In this document: piece after piece, positions 16,489 through 26,600 of the stretch | Numbering within the stretch: the stretch's first letter is position 1 | Layout of the letters: each line of letters starts with the position of its first letter | Assembly (NCBI RefSeq): GCF_018919145.1 | Contig: NZ_JAHLQJ010000014.1 | Coordinates: forward strand, 1 to 64,000 | Direction: 5' to 3' | Source of the DNA: Paenibacillus brevis | GTDB taxonomy: Bacteria; Bacillota; Bacilli; Paenibacillales; Paenibacillaceae | Length of the DNA: 64,000 nucleotides | Notes under the pieces: generated by a model | The model's database searches: none | Told to the model about the DNA's origin: nothing | The model's input: the letters and a program-made list of their open reading frames with translations, nothing else | Program-made: the position numbers and the translations under genes

Positions 16489-18240
16489 ATGCTAAAAATA
16501 CTTAAGTACTTAAACCCAAAAGAATGGATGCTCATCTGTATCAGCCTTCTGTTCATTGCGACACAGGTCTGGCTGGATCTCGAAATGCCCGGCTATATGA
16601 GCGATATTACCCGGCTCGTACAAACGCCGAACAGTGAAATGAGCGAAATCTGGACGGCTGGCGGCTGGATGCTGCTGTGTGCCTTGGGCAGTCTGGTAAC
16701 CTCGATTATCGCGGCTGGAATTGCAGCCAAGATTGCGGCTAATTTCTCCGCACGGCTTCGTTCCAGATTGTTCGATAAGGTGCAATCCTTCTCTATGGAA
16801 GAAATCAACAACTTCTCAACTGCAAGCTTGATCACCCGTTCCACGAATGACATTACGCAAGTTCAAATGCTGATTGTTATTGGCTTGCAGGTGCTGATCA
16901 AGGCCCCGATTCTTGCCGTATGGGCGATTCTGAAGATTACAGGCAAGAGCTGGCAGTGGTCCTTCGCAACGGGAACCGCCGTAGCTGTTCTTATCGTAAT
17001 CGTCGGAATAGCCATTACACTGGTCTTGCCGAAGTTCCAGAAGCTCCAGCAGCTCACAGATAACCTGAACCGTGTAGCGCGTGAGAACTTGAACGGAATT
17101 CGGGTCATTCGAGCTTATAACGCGGATGAATACCAGGAAGAAAAATTCGGTGAAGCAAACCATGAGCTGACCCGGACCAACCTGTTTGCCAACAATGTTC
17201 TATCCCTGATGATGCCAAGTATTTCTATGATTATGAGCGGTCTAAGTCTTGCCATCTACTGGATTGGTGCGATACTGATTCAGAATGCCGCAGCTCCGGC
17301 GAAGATTGGACTGTTCTCGGATATGATCGTCTTCTCCTCCTATGCCATGCAGGTCGTCATGGCCTTTATGCTGTTGATTATGATCTTTATCTTGATGCCT
17401 CGCGCACATGTGTCCGCAAAGAGAATCAACGAAGTGCTCGACACCAAGCCAAGCCTTCTTGATGGACCTCTTACCTCCTCCCCGGTCGGACGAGTTGGTG
17501 AAGTTGAGTTCAGACATGTCAGCTTTAAATATCCGGATGCCGAGGATTATGTGATTAAGGACATCAGCTTTACGGCTAAAAAGGGTGAAACTGTCGCATT
17601 TATCGGCTCAACCGGCTGCGGCAAGAGTACGGTAGTAAATCTGATTCCCCGCTTTTATGATGCTACAGAGGGCGAGGTCCTCGTGGACGGCGTAAACGTG
17701 AACGAATACGAACAAGCCGCTCTCCGGAACAAGCTGGGTTATGTCTCCCAGAAAGCAATTCTGTTCGGCGGGACGGTAACCTCCAATGTGGCGTTTGGCG
17801 ACAATGGCCGGGATGCTGTCTATGATGTTGTAGATGCCGTGTATACTTCGCAGGCTTCCGAATTCGTTGAGAAAATGGAGGACGGCTATGAGGCCCATGT
17901 GGCCCAGGGCGGTTCCAACCTCTCCGGCGGACAGAAGCAGCGCTTATCCATTGCCAGAGCTATTGCCCGTCGTCCGGAAATATTGATCTTCGATGACTCC
18001 TTCTCTGCCCTCGATTACAAGACGGACCGCAAGCTGCGCAGTGAGCTGAAGAAGGAATCAAGCGGAACAACGATGCTTATCGTGGCTCAGCGGATCGGTA
18101 CGATAAAGGATGCGGACAAGATTATTGTCCTGGAAGATGGCCGAATCGCAGGCATGGGAACCCATGAACAATTGATGGAAACCTGTGATGTGTACCAAGA
18201 GATTGCTTACTCGCAACTTTCGAAGGAGGAGCTGGCATAA
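16489..18240 (+). CDS. MDR ABC exporter half-transporter, degenerate ATP site (BmrC-like)
   Basis: A 583-residue ABC half-exporter with an N-terminal six-helix membrane domain (about 1-310) and a C-terminal ATPase. Walker A is STGCGKST and the signature is LSGGQKQRLSIARA. Walker B reads LIFDDSFSALD: the usual catalytic Glu after Walker B is Asp, the mark of the degenerate half of heterodimeric exporters such as Bacillus BmrC/BmrD. Its stop overlaps the start of the second half-transporter by one base (TAATG). The dimer would export drugs or other amphipathic compounds. The name is family-level only. Confidence 0.9.
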   Translation: MLKILKYLNPKEWMLICISLLFIATQVWLDLEMPGYMSDITRLVQTPNSEMSEIWTAGGWMLLCALGSLVTSIIAAGIAAKIAANFSARLRSRLFDKVQSFSMEEINNFSTASLITRSTNDITQVQMLIVIGLQVLIKAPILAVWAILKITGKSWQWSFATGTAVAVLIVIVGIAITLVLPKFQKLQQLTDNLNRVARENLNGIRVIRAYNADEYQEEKFGEANHELTRTNLFANNVLSLMMPSISMIMSGLSLAIYWIGAILIQNAAAPAKIGLFSDMIVFSSYAMQVVMAFMLLIMIFILMPRAHVSAKRINEVLDTKPSLLDGPLTSSPVGRVGEVEFRHVSFKYPDAEDYVIKDISFTAKKGETVAFIGSTGCGKSTVVNLIPRFYDATEGEVLVDGVNVNEYEQAALRNKLGYVSQKAILFGGTVTSNVAFGDNGRDAVYDVVDAVYTSQASEFVEKMEDGYEAHVAQGGSNLSGGQKQRLSIARAIARRPEILIFDDSFSALDYKTDRKLRSELKKESSGTTMLIVAQRIGTIKDADKIIVLEDGRIAGMGTHEQLMETCDVYQEIAYSQLSKEELA

Positions 18241-20009
18241 TGAGTAAGAACAAAGAGAAATCTAATCATTCTAACACCTGGGGCAAACTTCTCCGTTATT
18301 GTAAAAGCCACATCCCTGTCATTGTGATCGCCATCCTAAGTGCGGCAATCGGTACCGTATTGACCCTGCTCGGGCCGGATAAGCTCTCAGAAATGACTGA
18401 TTTAATCACCGCAGGTCTAGTTAACGGCATTGATCTGAAGGAAGTTACTTCTATTGGACTCTTCCTTGTATTTATATATGCGCTTGGCACCCTATTGTCG
18501 ATGATGCAAGGGATTATCATGTCGATCGTCACCCAACGCGTCTCCAAGAAATTAAGGACTGATATCTCGCGCAAGATCAACCGGCTTCCAATCTCTTACT
18601 ATAACAAGTCGACTACCGGCGATATTCTGTCCCGGGTAACCAACGACGTGGATACGATTGGGCAAGCTATGAACCAAAGCATCGGGATGCTGGTCACCGC
18701 CATCTCCATGCTGGTCGGCTCCCTTGTTATGATGCTCAAGACAAACGTAATTATGACGGTTACTGCAATTGTAGCTACCCTGATTGGTTTCGCCCTGATG
18801 TCGGTCATTATGAAGAAGTCCCAGAAGTATTTTTTCAGCCAACAAGAGTATTTAGGTAAAATCAACGGTCATGTCGAAGAAGTATACACCGGGCATACCG
18901 TCGTGAAAGCTTATAATGGCGAAAATCGCATGCGTACTGAATTCGAGAACCTGAATGACAACCTGAAAAATAGTGCTTTCAAGGCGCAGTTCCTTTCCGG
19001 CCTGATGATGCCGATTATGATGTTCATCGGGAACCTTGGCTTCGTAGCTGTCTGCGTCGTCGGTGCAGTCATGGCCATGAACGGAAAAATATCCTTTGGT
19101 GTTATCGTTGCCTTTATCATGTATGTACGGTACTTCACTCAACCGCTCTCCCAGATTGCTCAGGCAGCACAGAGCTTACAGTCAGCTTCAGCGGCCAGCA
19201 AGCGCGTGTTTGAATTTCTGGAAGCTGAGGAAATGGATAATGAAGCACATAAGAGTGATCGTCTCAACACCGCAGTAGGCAAAGTGAAATTTGACCATGT
19301 ACAATTTACTTACGAAAACACGGATAAACCGGTGATCAAGGACTTCTCAACTGAGGTTATGCCTGGTCAAAAGATTGCCATCGTCGGTCCGACAGGCGCA
19401 GGGAAAACAACCCTCGTCAACCTGCTCATGCGCTTTAATGAGATTAACGGCGGTGAAATCTACATCGATGACAAGCCGATCAGTAGTCTGACCAGAGAGA
19501 ATGTTCATGATCTGTTCTGTATGGTTCTCCAGGATACCTGGCTGTTCGAGGGTACGATTCGTGAAAATCTTGTCTATAACAAGACAGGAGTTACCGATAA
19601 ACAAATTGAAGATGCTTGCCGCTCGGTTGGCCTGCATCATTTCATCCAGACCTTGAGCGCCGGATACGACACTGTGCTAAACGACAGAGTTAATCTGTCA
19701 GCCGGTCAGAAGCAGCAGCTCACAATTGCCCGTGCGATGCTCAAGGATGCGCCTATGCTCATCCTTGATGAAGCGACCAGCTCGGTTGATACCCGCACAG
19801 AGCTGCTGATCCAGCAAGCCATGGATAAGCTCATGGAGGGCAGAACCTCCTTCGTTATCGCTCACCGCCTCTCCACCATCAAGAATGCCGACGTGATTCT
19901 CGTGCTGAAGGATGGCGATATTCTCGAGAGCGGCAGCCATGACGAGCTGCTGGCTAGGAAAGGCTTCTATGCCGAGCTGTACAACAGCCAGTTCGAGCAG
20001 GCATCATAA
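18240..20009 (+). CDS. MDR ABC exporter half-transporter, catalytic site (BmrD-like)
   Basis: The second half-exporter, 589 residues, with six membrane helices (about 20-330) and an ATPase. Walker A is GPTGAGKTT and Walker B is LILDEATSSVD with a canonical catalytic Glu. Its signature is the variant LSAGQKQQLT instead of LSGGQ. In heterodimeric exporters the variant signature and the Asp-type Walker B of the partner build the degenerate site, while this subunit's Glu and the partner's LSGGQ build the active one; both halves of that pattern are visible here. A terminator follows. Confidence 0.92.
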   Translation: MSKNKEKSNHSNTWGKLLRYCKSHIPVIVIAILSAAIGTVLTLLGPDKLSEMTDLITAGLVNGIDLKEVTSIGLFLVFIYALGTLLSMMQGIIMSIVTQRVSKKLRTDISRKINRLPISYYNKSTTGDILSRVTNDVDTIGQAMNQSIGMLVTAISMLVGSLVMMLKTNVIMTVTAIVATLIGFALMSVIMKKSQKYFFSQQEYLGKINGHVEEVYTGHTVVKAYNGENRMRTEFENLNDNLKNSAFKAQFLSGLMMPIMMFIGNLGFVAVCVVGAVMAMNGKISFGVIVAFIMYVRYFTQPLSQIAQAAQSLQSASAASKRVFEFLEAEEMDNEAHKSDRLNTAVGKVKFDHVQFTYENTDKPVIKDFSTEVMPGQKIAIVGPTGAGKTTLVNLLMRFNEINGGEIYIDDKPISSLTRENVHDLFCMVLQDTWLFEGTIRENLVYNKTGVTDKQIEDACRSVGLHHFIQTLSAGYDTVLNDRVNLSAGQKQQLTIARAMLKDAPMLILDEATSSVDTRTELLIQQAMDKLMEGRTSFVIAHRLSTIKNADVILVLKDGDILESGSHDELLARKGFYAELYNSQFEQAS

Positions 20010-20046
20010 AGCATTAAGGCATTATCCTAGTATTTACACTTTAAAT

Positions 20047-20099
20047 AAAAAGGGCGAGGCTCCTTCCGATTCAAAGCGGAAAGAGCTGCGCCCTTTTTT
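20047..20099. terminator. Bidirectional terminator between exporter and recombinase
   Basis: AAAAAGGGCG and CGCCCTTTTT form the outer stem, with an inner CTTCCG/CGGAA stem. T tracts lie on both strands, so it serves the rightward exporter and the leftward recombinase, whose stop codon lies at its edge. Confidence 0.88.
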
Positions 20100-21012
20100 A
20101 GATCTTCGGTACCTCAATCGCCGACATAGCATTTCGCTTCTGTTCATCATTGATATGTGTATAGATCATCGTCGTCTCAATGGATGCATGACCCATCAAT
20201 TCCTTGACGACACGGATGTCTACATTATGATTCAGCAGCAGTGTAGCGAAGGAATGACGTAATTTGTGGCAGGACAGCTTCATATCCGTCAAATGCGGAT
20301 GATCCAGCTTATAGGCCTCAAACACCTGTGCCGCAATTTTCTGAATCTGGCGGATGGACAGTCTTCTCCCCTTTTGGGATACGAAGAAGGCTTCTTCTTT
20401 GGCGCTAAAGGGAGAAATTCGCTCCTCAGCGGCTCGCAGCAGCACCTCTGTTACCATCACCGGCAGCGGAATCTCATTCCATTTTCTTCCCTTTCCAAGC
20501 ACCTCAAGAGATCCCTTCTCCTTTTTAAAATGAGAGATATTGATCCGATGAACCTCTCCCACCCGCAAACCGCAATAGCCCATAAGCAGAAAAATGGCCA
20601 GATTCCGTTCACGAAACCGCCCGCCCACATAGTGCAGCACCTTTTGCAGATCCTGCTCCTCCAGATAGACCGGATTTTTATTCCTCTCTGTCTTCGATTT
20701 CTTTACTTCCATAGCCGGGTTACGCGTGGCCAGCTCAAAGTCAATCAAGGAAGCATAGAACGAACGGATCGCAGACAACGTCCGGTTGCGTGTCCGATCC
20801 CCGGCCTTCTCTTGCTTCGTTACGAGGAAGCTGACCACATTCAGCTTGCCCGCTTGCTGCACAGGCGCTTCATCTAAAGAACTCAAATAATCAAAGACCT
20901 CTCTCAAATACTCTTTTCGCGTGGCCTCCGTGTAACCGGATTGCTTCATCCATACCTGGAAGGCTTGGATCGGCTCAGCATACATGTCTTCGATGTCATA
21001 CTTGGTGTTCAA
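20098..21012 (-). CDS. Xer-like tyrosine recombinase
   Basis: A 304-residue tyrosine recombinase. An N-terminal SAM-like core-binding domain (about 12-95) precedes the catalytic domain with the residue set Arg150 (YCGLRVGE), Lys174, His249 and Arg252 (CHKLRHSF), His275 (LMGHASIETT) and the nucleophile Tyr284 (MIYTHI). The start is TTG after GAGGG. The length matches XerC/XerD/XerS-like enzymes. No att-like repeats, phage genes or dif-like site were noticed beside it, so it is probably a chromosomal or orphan recombinase rather than part of an intact mobile element. Whether it resolves chromosome dimers cannot be told from the window. Confidence 0.9.
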   Translation of the reverse strand: MNTKYDIEDMYAEPIQAFQVWMKQSGYTEATRKEYLREVFDYLSSLDEAPVQQAGKLNVVSFLVTKQEKAGDRTRNRTLSAIRSFYASLIDFELATRNPAMEVKKSKTERNKNPVYLEEQDLQKVLHYVGGRFRERNLAIFLLMGYCGLRVGEVHRINISHFKKEKGSLEVLGKGRKWNEIPLPVMVTEVLLRAAEERISPFSAKEEAFFVSQKGRRLSIRQIQKIAAQVFEAYKLDHPHLTDMKLSCHKLRHSFATLLLNHNVDIRVVKELMGHASIETTMIYTHINDEQKRNAMSAIEVPKI

Positions 21013-21212
21013 TGCTATCCCTCGCTTATTCTTGATGATTATGCCTGAAAATAGGGGACAAATAATGCGGATAACTTGTCATCCCCTCCTGATGCAATGC
21101 CTTTAAACCAAAAGTGCGCAAAATACGTGTTTGGCGTATTTATTTTAGCACAAAAAAACGATCAAGTCAGTTCTCCTGCACTGCTTTATCGGTATATTGC
21201 ATTAATCGTTTT

Positions 21213-21246
21213 TAAAACAAAAAAGACAGTCGATTGACTGTCTTTT
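21213..21246 (-). terminator. Rho-independent terminator of the AI-2E family gene
   Basis: AAAAGACAGTC and GACTGTCTTTT form a perfect hairpin with a short loop. On the minus strand it is followed by TTTTTTGTTTT. Confidence 0.88.
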
Positions 21247-21268
21247 ACCGCTTTTTGAGCTATAGAGT

Positions 21269-22348
21269 TTACAGACGCTGCCACTTCCGCTTGAAGAAGA
21301 TCTGAAATACACGGACAACAATAATTTTCAATGTCATGTATACCGGAATGATAATAATCATGCCCAGGATTCCGCTAATATTCCCTACTCCAAGCACCAG
21401 AATGATTGTCGTTAACGGATGAATATCCATGCTCTTGCCAAATACATACGGGGCAATCAGATTATCTTGAACCTGTTGAGCCGCAAGAATGATGACAAGG
21501 GCCCACACCGCTGTAGCAGGTGACTGGGTCAGGCCTACAATAATGATCGGAACGGAGGACAGGATCGCCCCGATCACTGGAATAAAGTTGGCAATAACAG
21601 CCACTACGGTTAACAGGAAGGCATAGGGCAGTCCGATGATAAGAAATCCAATGTACATCAACACGCCCAAAGCTAGGTTAACCAGCACTCTGCCTACTAT
21701 AAATCCACTAAGCATCTTGTCGATATCTGTAATTATGCTGAGCATGTCGCGCTTGAAGCGTACCGGGGTTGCACGAACCGCTTTGCGGCCCAGCTTATCC
21801 CCTTCCTTCAGCATGTAAAAGAGAAGAATCGGTGTCGTGAACAGAATAATTGCAAAGTTAGAGACAAAGGAGAAAAACTTGCCCACATAATTCGTAATCG
21901 AAGAGAATCCTTTATTCAAAAACTCTGTAATGGTAGCGACGATATTGTTATCCGATGGGAACACAGAGGCCAGCCATTCGTTATTTTCCAGCTTGCTAAG
22001 CTGGAATTTGACATCTGCCAGAATATCAGGGAACCCATTCACCAAGCTGACCATTTGATCCGTTAACTTTGGCCATTGGCTCAAGATGAACCAAAGCAAG
22101 ATGATCGTAAACACGACATAAATGATCAGAATCGCAGGTGTTCGTTTGATTTTGTGCTGCTCCATATACTTGACGACCGGTCTTAACAGATAATACAAGA
22201 ACATCGACAATAATAATGGAATGGCAACCGCTTGAAATAATAACAGGAAGGGCTGAAAAATGAAGCTTACTTTGGAGCCTAAATAAATGATGAGCAGCAG
22301 CAAAGCGACAAATAAACTGAACAGAATGGATTTGTTTTTAATCAACAA
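21269..22348 (-). CDS. AI-2E family (PerM-like) transporter
   Basis: A polytopic protein of about 360 residues. I use the TTG at 22348, seven bases after GGAGG; an in-frame upstream codon at 22408 has no such site. The protein then starts LIKNKSILF with the first membrane segments. Eight or so hydrophobic segments and the late motif GLPYAFLLTVVAVIANFIPV, followed by PIIIVGL, are typical of the AI-2E/PerM family. Members export or exchange small molecules or ions; autoinducer-2 export is shown for only some. No specific substrate is indicated by its neighbours. Confidence 0.86.
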   Translation of the reverse strand: MLIKNKSILFSLFVALLLLIIYLGSKVSFIFQPFLLLFQAVAIPLLLSMFLYYLLRPVVKYMEQHKIKRTPAILIIYVVFTIILLWFILSQWPKLTDQMVSLVNGFPDILADVKFQLSKLENNEWLASVFPSDNNIVATITEFLNKGFSSITNYVGKFFSFVSNFAIILFTTPILLFYMLKEGDKLGRKAVRATPVRFKRDMLSIITDIDKMLSGFIVGRVLVNLALGVLMYIGFLIIGLPYAFLLTVVAVIANFIPVIGAILSSVPIIIVGLTQSPATAVWALVIILAAQQVQDNLIAPYVFGKSMDIHPLTTIILVLGVGNISGILGMIIIIPVYMTLKIIVVRVFQIFFKRKWQRL

Positions 22349-22539
22349 CTGGTTTCCTCCGAATCCGCATATTTCGGGCCTCAAAAATCTTCTCTCTAGA
22401 TACCCCATAAAGTGATGTTACTTATATTGCCAAGCGAATGCAAGCCGGGAATTGAATTTGGCATCACCTGCAACAAGCTATCCTACCCTTTCCATAATAA
22501 TAGAAGAGAATTAACTCAACATTAACTTCCGCAATGGAA

Positions 22540-23388
22540 TTATGTTTTGCGCTTCGGAGACAACTTGCTTGCTCCTTTGCGGGCTTTTGGCCATCGATAA
22601 GAAGCCGCATGTTGAAGCATGGCAAGATACAGCTCCTCCCATTGCTGTACGTTCAAAGAACAAATCGGCTGGGCACGATCAATGCGCAAAGCCTTCGCCA
22701 GCTTGGCAATTTGCGGGGTGGTGAATATATCTCTGACCGCTTCGAAAAAAGGTTGCTGGGGATCATGAAGGACATGCGAAGCAAAGGCCTTAAATTTTCC
22801 TCGATGCCCATTGGGAATCGCCGGATTTTTTCTTCTATTAACGGTCACAACGGCCGCTTCCACTCTGGGAGGCGGCGAGAAGCACTCCGGCATGACCGTT
22901 CGCGTAATCCGGATGTCATACCATAGCCTCCATGCCAAAATTTGCGGATTGGTCACGGGGAACGCTGTAAAGCGTTTCGCGGCTCCTTTTTCCAGTATCA
23001 AAACTGCCCGTTCCAGGAAGGATGAATGACCTAGAAATTTTTCGAAGATAGGCGTTGTAATAGAAAATGGGATATTGGCAACAATGCAAAACGGACTACT
23101 TGGAAGCTGGTATTGAAGAAGATCCAGTTGCTTCACAATGACATTAGCTTTCTCTCCTGCTCTGAATTTTAATTTCTCGACGCTGACAGGATCGTTCTCG
23201 ATGGCAATGACCTTCCCGGCCTTTTCCGCTAGCGGAATTGCAAGTGCGCCCGTTCCCGCACCGAGATCAAGAACAGTATCGCCCCCTTGAAGCTTGGCAA
23301 GCTGCACCAATTCTTGGATCAAAGATTTATTGATTAATAGATGCCTTCCGGGGAAATTGGAAGCACATCGACGTTTGTTTTTAGACAT
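22540..23388 (-). CDS. erm: 23S rRNA (adenine-N6)-methyltransferase, Erm(D)-like
   Basis: A 282-residue rRNA dimethylase. The start is MSKNKRR at 23388, preceded by GAGGTG. The SAM-binding motif I is VLDLGAGTGALAIPL (39-53), the acidic ribose-binding motif is IENDP, and the catalytic motif IV is NIPFSIT (105-111), as in Erm proteins rather than the NLPY of KsgA. The features PGRHLLINKSL, EKGAAKRF and a basic C-terminal tail recall Erm(D)-type enzymes, which methylate A2058 and confer macrolide-lincosamide-streptogramin B resistance. The upstream region holds a promoter, a 10-codon leader peptide and a possible sequestering stem, so expression is probably induced by stalling on the leader. Confidence 0.92.
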   Translation of the reverse strand: MSKNKRRCASNFPGRHLLINKSLIQELVQLAKLQGGDTVLDLGAGTGALAIPLAEKAGKVIAIENDPVSVEKLKFRAGEKANVIVKQLDLLQYQLPSSPFCIVANIPFSITTPIFEKFLGHSSFLERAVLILEKGAAKRFTAFPVTNPQILAWRLWYDIRITRTVMPECFSPPPRVEAAVVTVNRRKNPAIPNGHRGKFKAFASHVLHDPQQPFFEAVRDIFTTPQIAKLAKALRIDRAQPICSLNVQQWEELYLAMLQHAASYRWPKARKGASKLSPKRKT

Positions 23389-23505
23389 AGCAAAAAGCAC
23401 CTCATTCATTCGTATTAGAAAATGAAAAAGGCACATCACAAATAAACCCTATTACCGAAAAAATTATCGATAGCATAAAGGGCTAAATTTGTTCTGTACC
23501 TGTCA

Positions 23506-23538
23506 TTAACGAATACGCATGAAAGCGATGCAATACAT
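23506..23538 (-). CDS. ermL: erm leader peptide MYCIAFMRIR
   Basis: A ten-codon reading frame (Met-Tyr-Cys-Ile-Ala-Phe-Met-Arg-Ile-Arg-stop) 117 bases before the erm start. AAGGAGAG lies upstream at 23548-23555, at a slightly long spacing. It ends in Arg-Ile-Arg, matching the Arg/Lys-X-Arg/Lys pattern known to cause macrolide-dependent ribosome arrest. The Erm(D) leader carries the similar Met-Arg-Leu-Arg. The last two codons, ATTCGT, are complementary to ACGAAT just before the erm ribosome site, so a stalled ribosome could change the structure that masks it. Translation and stalling are inferred. Confidence 0.72.
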   Translation of the reverse strand: MYCIAFMRIR

Positions 23539-23584
23539 AAGAGACTTCTCTCCTTAAGTGATAAGATGAGTGTCAACCCTAACA

Positions 23585-23614
23585 AGTCTAGCATACTCGG
23601 TCTTGGATCGTCAA
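23585..23614 (-). promoter_or_regulatory. Promoter of the erm leader transcript
   Basis: Read leftwards: -35 TTGACG (23609-23614), an 18-bp spacer and -10 TAGACT (23585-23590) with an extended TGC in front. It lies directly after the terminator of the MMPL gene and about 45 bases before the leader peptide start. Confidence 0.65.
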
Positions 23615-23664
23615 AAAGATAAATAAGACCGTTTGGAGTATGCTTCCATTCCAAACGGTCTTAT
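23610..23664 (-). terminator. Rho-independent terminator of the MMPL exporter gene
   Basis: ATAAGACCGTTTGGA and TCCAAACGGTCTTAT form a 15-bp perfect stem, followed on the minus strand by TTATCTTTTT. Its tail touches the erm -35 box. Confidence 0.88.
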
Positions 23665-23687
23665 GAAGCATGACTTTAACTTGGCAT

Positions 23688-26600
23688 TTACTCTCTTTCG
23701 GTTTCTTTGCCGCTAAGCTTGTGTTGAATCGCCATCAAGGATGGGATGAAGACCGGCAGCATGATCAAGCTGAGAATGAATAGCCCCAAAATGACTGCAA
23801 TCGCCACTTCGATTAATGTCAGAATACCCGAAGGAATCAAAGCGGCAAATGTGCCGCCAAGAATGATCGCGGCGGAGATGACGACTCCCCCGATATGCCG
23901 TGCCGCATCCACGATCGCATTGCCTGCGTGCCCTCGGTTTTCCCTGTAGCGCATCATCATAAAGATGCTGTAATCGACACCAAGCGCAATAATCATAATA
24001 AAGCTGAAGAAAGGCACATTCCAGCCGAGATGATCTGTTTCCAGCACATGGTAGCCGATAAGCTCACCAAGTCCCATTGAAGCACCGTAAGCCAGCAATA
24101 AGGATGCGATAATAAATGCAGGCTGCCAGAATGAACGCGTGATCCAAATCAATACCAGGGCGATGCCTGTAAGCATAATAATCGCTGTGCGGTTGAAATC
24201 TCCTCCTGCGATATCCTGCAGATCGGCATTTTGCGAGGATTTTCCGCCAATGGCCACCTTGGCTCCGGCCAGTTCGCCGCCTTCCAAAGTACCGCTCACT
24301 TGACTGTTCATATTCCGGATAATATCCATAGCTTCCTTGCTATACGGATTCACCTCTAGGATGACCGTTGCCTGCGCCGTTTTCCGATCATGGGATAAGT
24401 ACATTTCTACAGATTTTTGGAAGTCCTCTCCTTCCAATACCTCCTGTGGAATGTAAAATTTCTTTGCTGCTTCCGACTCGCTGACACCGCTTAGGTACGA
24501 CTGTGCATCCACTAGACCGCTGCGGATTTTCTCAAGTCCCGCTGTACTTTCGCTGAGTCCGGATTTCAATGTCGTCATTTTCGCTTCGAGATCGTTCAGC
24601 CCGTTAAGCAATTGCTGCTGACCGCTGTTCACTTCAGCAAGCCCGGACTCCAGCTTTTTGCTCTCATTGGCAATTTGCACAGACCCGTCAGATCCTTCTT
24701 TCAGACCGCGCTCCAGCTTGGCGGCTCCTTCCACCAATTGCCCTATCCCGGTCTTGAATTGACCGAGTCCGTCTTCAACCTGCTGCAATGAAGAGTTGGC
24801 CTGCTTGAAGGAAACCATCGCCGACTCATATTGCGGAGCCAGCTGGCTCAGTTGAACTGTCAGCTCTCCAAGCTGGCTTTTACCCGTAGAAGCGATGAAC
24901 AGAGTCTTCTCGATATTTTTATCTTCAGCCATATCAGGGTGCTGCTGTACGAAAGCAGTCATAGCACTCTCAACCTGTTCATAACCGGTTATGGCTCCCT
25001 CGATAGCCTGACTGAGACTTGCAAAAGATCGCGCTGCCGGGCTCAATCCCGACTCCAGCTTGCTGTAGCCTTCAACCAACTGGGCTGTAGCGTTGCTCAA
25101 TGAGTCCAATTTGCTCTCCAGCATGATCAGACCGGTTTTCAATTCTCTGGCACCTGCTGCGCCGCTGTTGATCCCTACAGTCACTTGATTCAGCGCAGCG
25201 CCCAGATCCCCGGCACCGGTTCGGATCACGCTTGTGCCGTCAATTAGCTTCTGAACATTTGCCAAGCTGTCAGCATCCGTGGTATTGAACTTATCCTCGG
25301 CTGAAGACAGACCGGAATAAATCTTATCGATTCCGACGGCGGCCTCGTCCAGTCCGCCATAAAGCTCCCCGGTCTGCTCGCTAATGTACAATTCATCGAT
25401 CTTCTCCCCTGTTGGCCGAGTAACGGTATGAACGCTTGCTACTCCATCCACCTTGGAAATTCGTTCGGCAAGCTCATCCAGCGCCTGCAAGCTCTCAGTA
25501 TTATCCAGAGTATGGCCAGCCTGTATAACGATTGTAGCCGGTGAAGAAAATCCTGCCGGAAAATGCTGCTCGATCACCTGAATTCCTTGCTTGGATGCAT
25601 ACGAATCGTCGACTTCAAGCAAATCGTTATAGCTAAGAGTGCCGCTGTACTTCATGATAAACGGAGTGCAAATCAGCAATACAATCACCAAAGCGGCAAA
25701 GGGACGGCGAACGGAGTGCTTCGCCAGAAATCCCCAGGTTCTGCTGTCGCCATGTCCTTCGAAGCGTTTGGACGGCCAAAACAGTTTTTTGCCCAACCAT
25801 CCCATGAAGAACGGATTCAACGTGTTCAAGACGAGAACTAAGACCGCCACCCCGATCGCAACAGCCGATCCGGAACGATAAATTTTGAACTCGGCCATAA
25901 ACAATGCCATGAACCCGATGAAGACGGCAGCCCCACTATAGAGCACCGTACGACCTGCGGATTTGTAGGTATTCTTGATGGCTGTATTTACATCGGTCTC
26001 CCGGCTAAGTTCCTCTTTAAACCTAGTAAAGAGCAAGATGTTGTAGTCCGTGCCGATCCCGAACAAGATCACGACTAGGAAGACCTGCGTAAAATTCGAG
26101 AACGGATAGTTAAAGCCGTCCACCAAATGGGCAATAATCCCAAAGGATACCAGATAGGATACCCCCACGGAAGCCAAAGAGACGAGAGGTACAACCGGTG
26201 AGCGGAAAATAAGGATCAGTACGACCAGAATAAATATAACTGCAATAACTTCCGTTTTCTTGATCCCTTCTTGGGTGGAGTGCACGAAATCTTCAATCAC
26301 GGGAGAATTGCCTGTCAAGTACGTGTTGATGTCATCCGTTTTGACGATCTCATTCAGTCTGTCAGTAACTTTCGTAATCGTACCGCTGGACATATCGACG
26401 GAAATTTGAGTTAATATCGTCGTCCGGTCCTCAGATATGAATTGAGCCGCTATTTCTTGACTGTCCAGATGAGATACGATTTTTCGAATTCCTATCTCCT
26501 GTTCCCGCCCTTGCAATTGTCCAATAATAGCGTCGATTTCGGTTCTTTGCTCATCAGTTAGCGGGCTGTCATCCCCGGTGTTGAATACGGCGATGATATC

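Noticed and set aside
20098-21012. The tyrosine recombinase as the integrase of a genomic island.
   Set aside because: No tRNA gene, att-like direct repeats, phage or conjugation genes were seen around it; its length and motifs fit a Xer-like chromosomal enzyme.
23436-23654. A 72-codon open frame upstream of erm.
   Set aside because: It begins inside the MMPL terminator, before the erm promoter, and runs through the leader region in another frame without a ribosome site. The ten-codon leader explains the region better.
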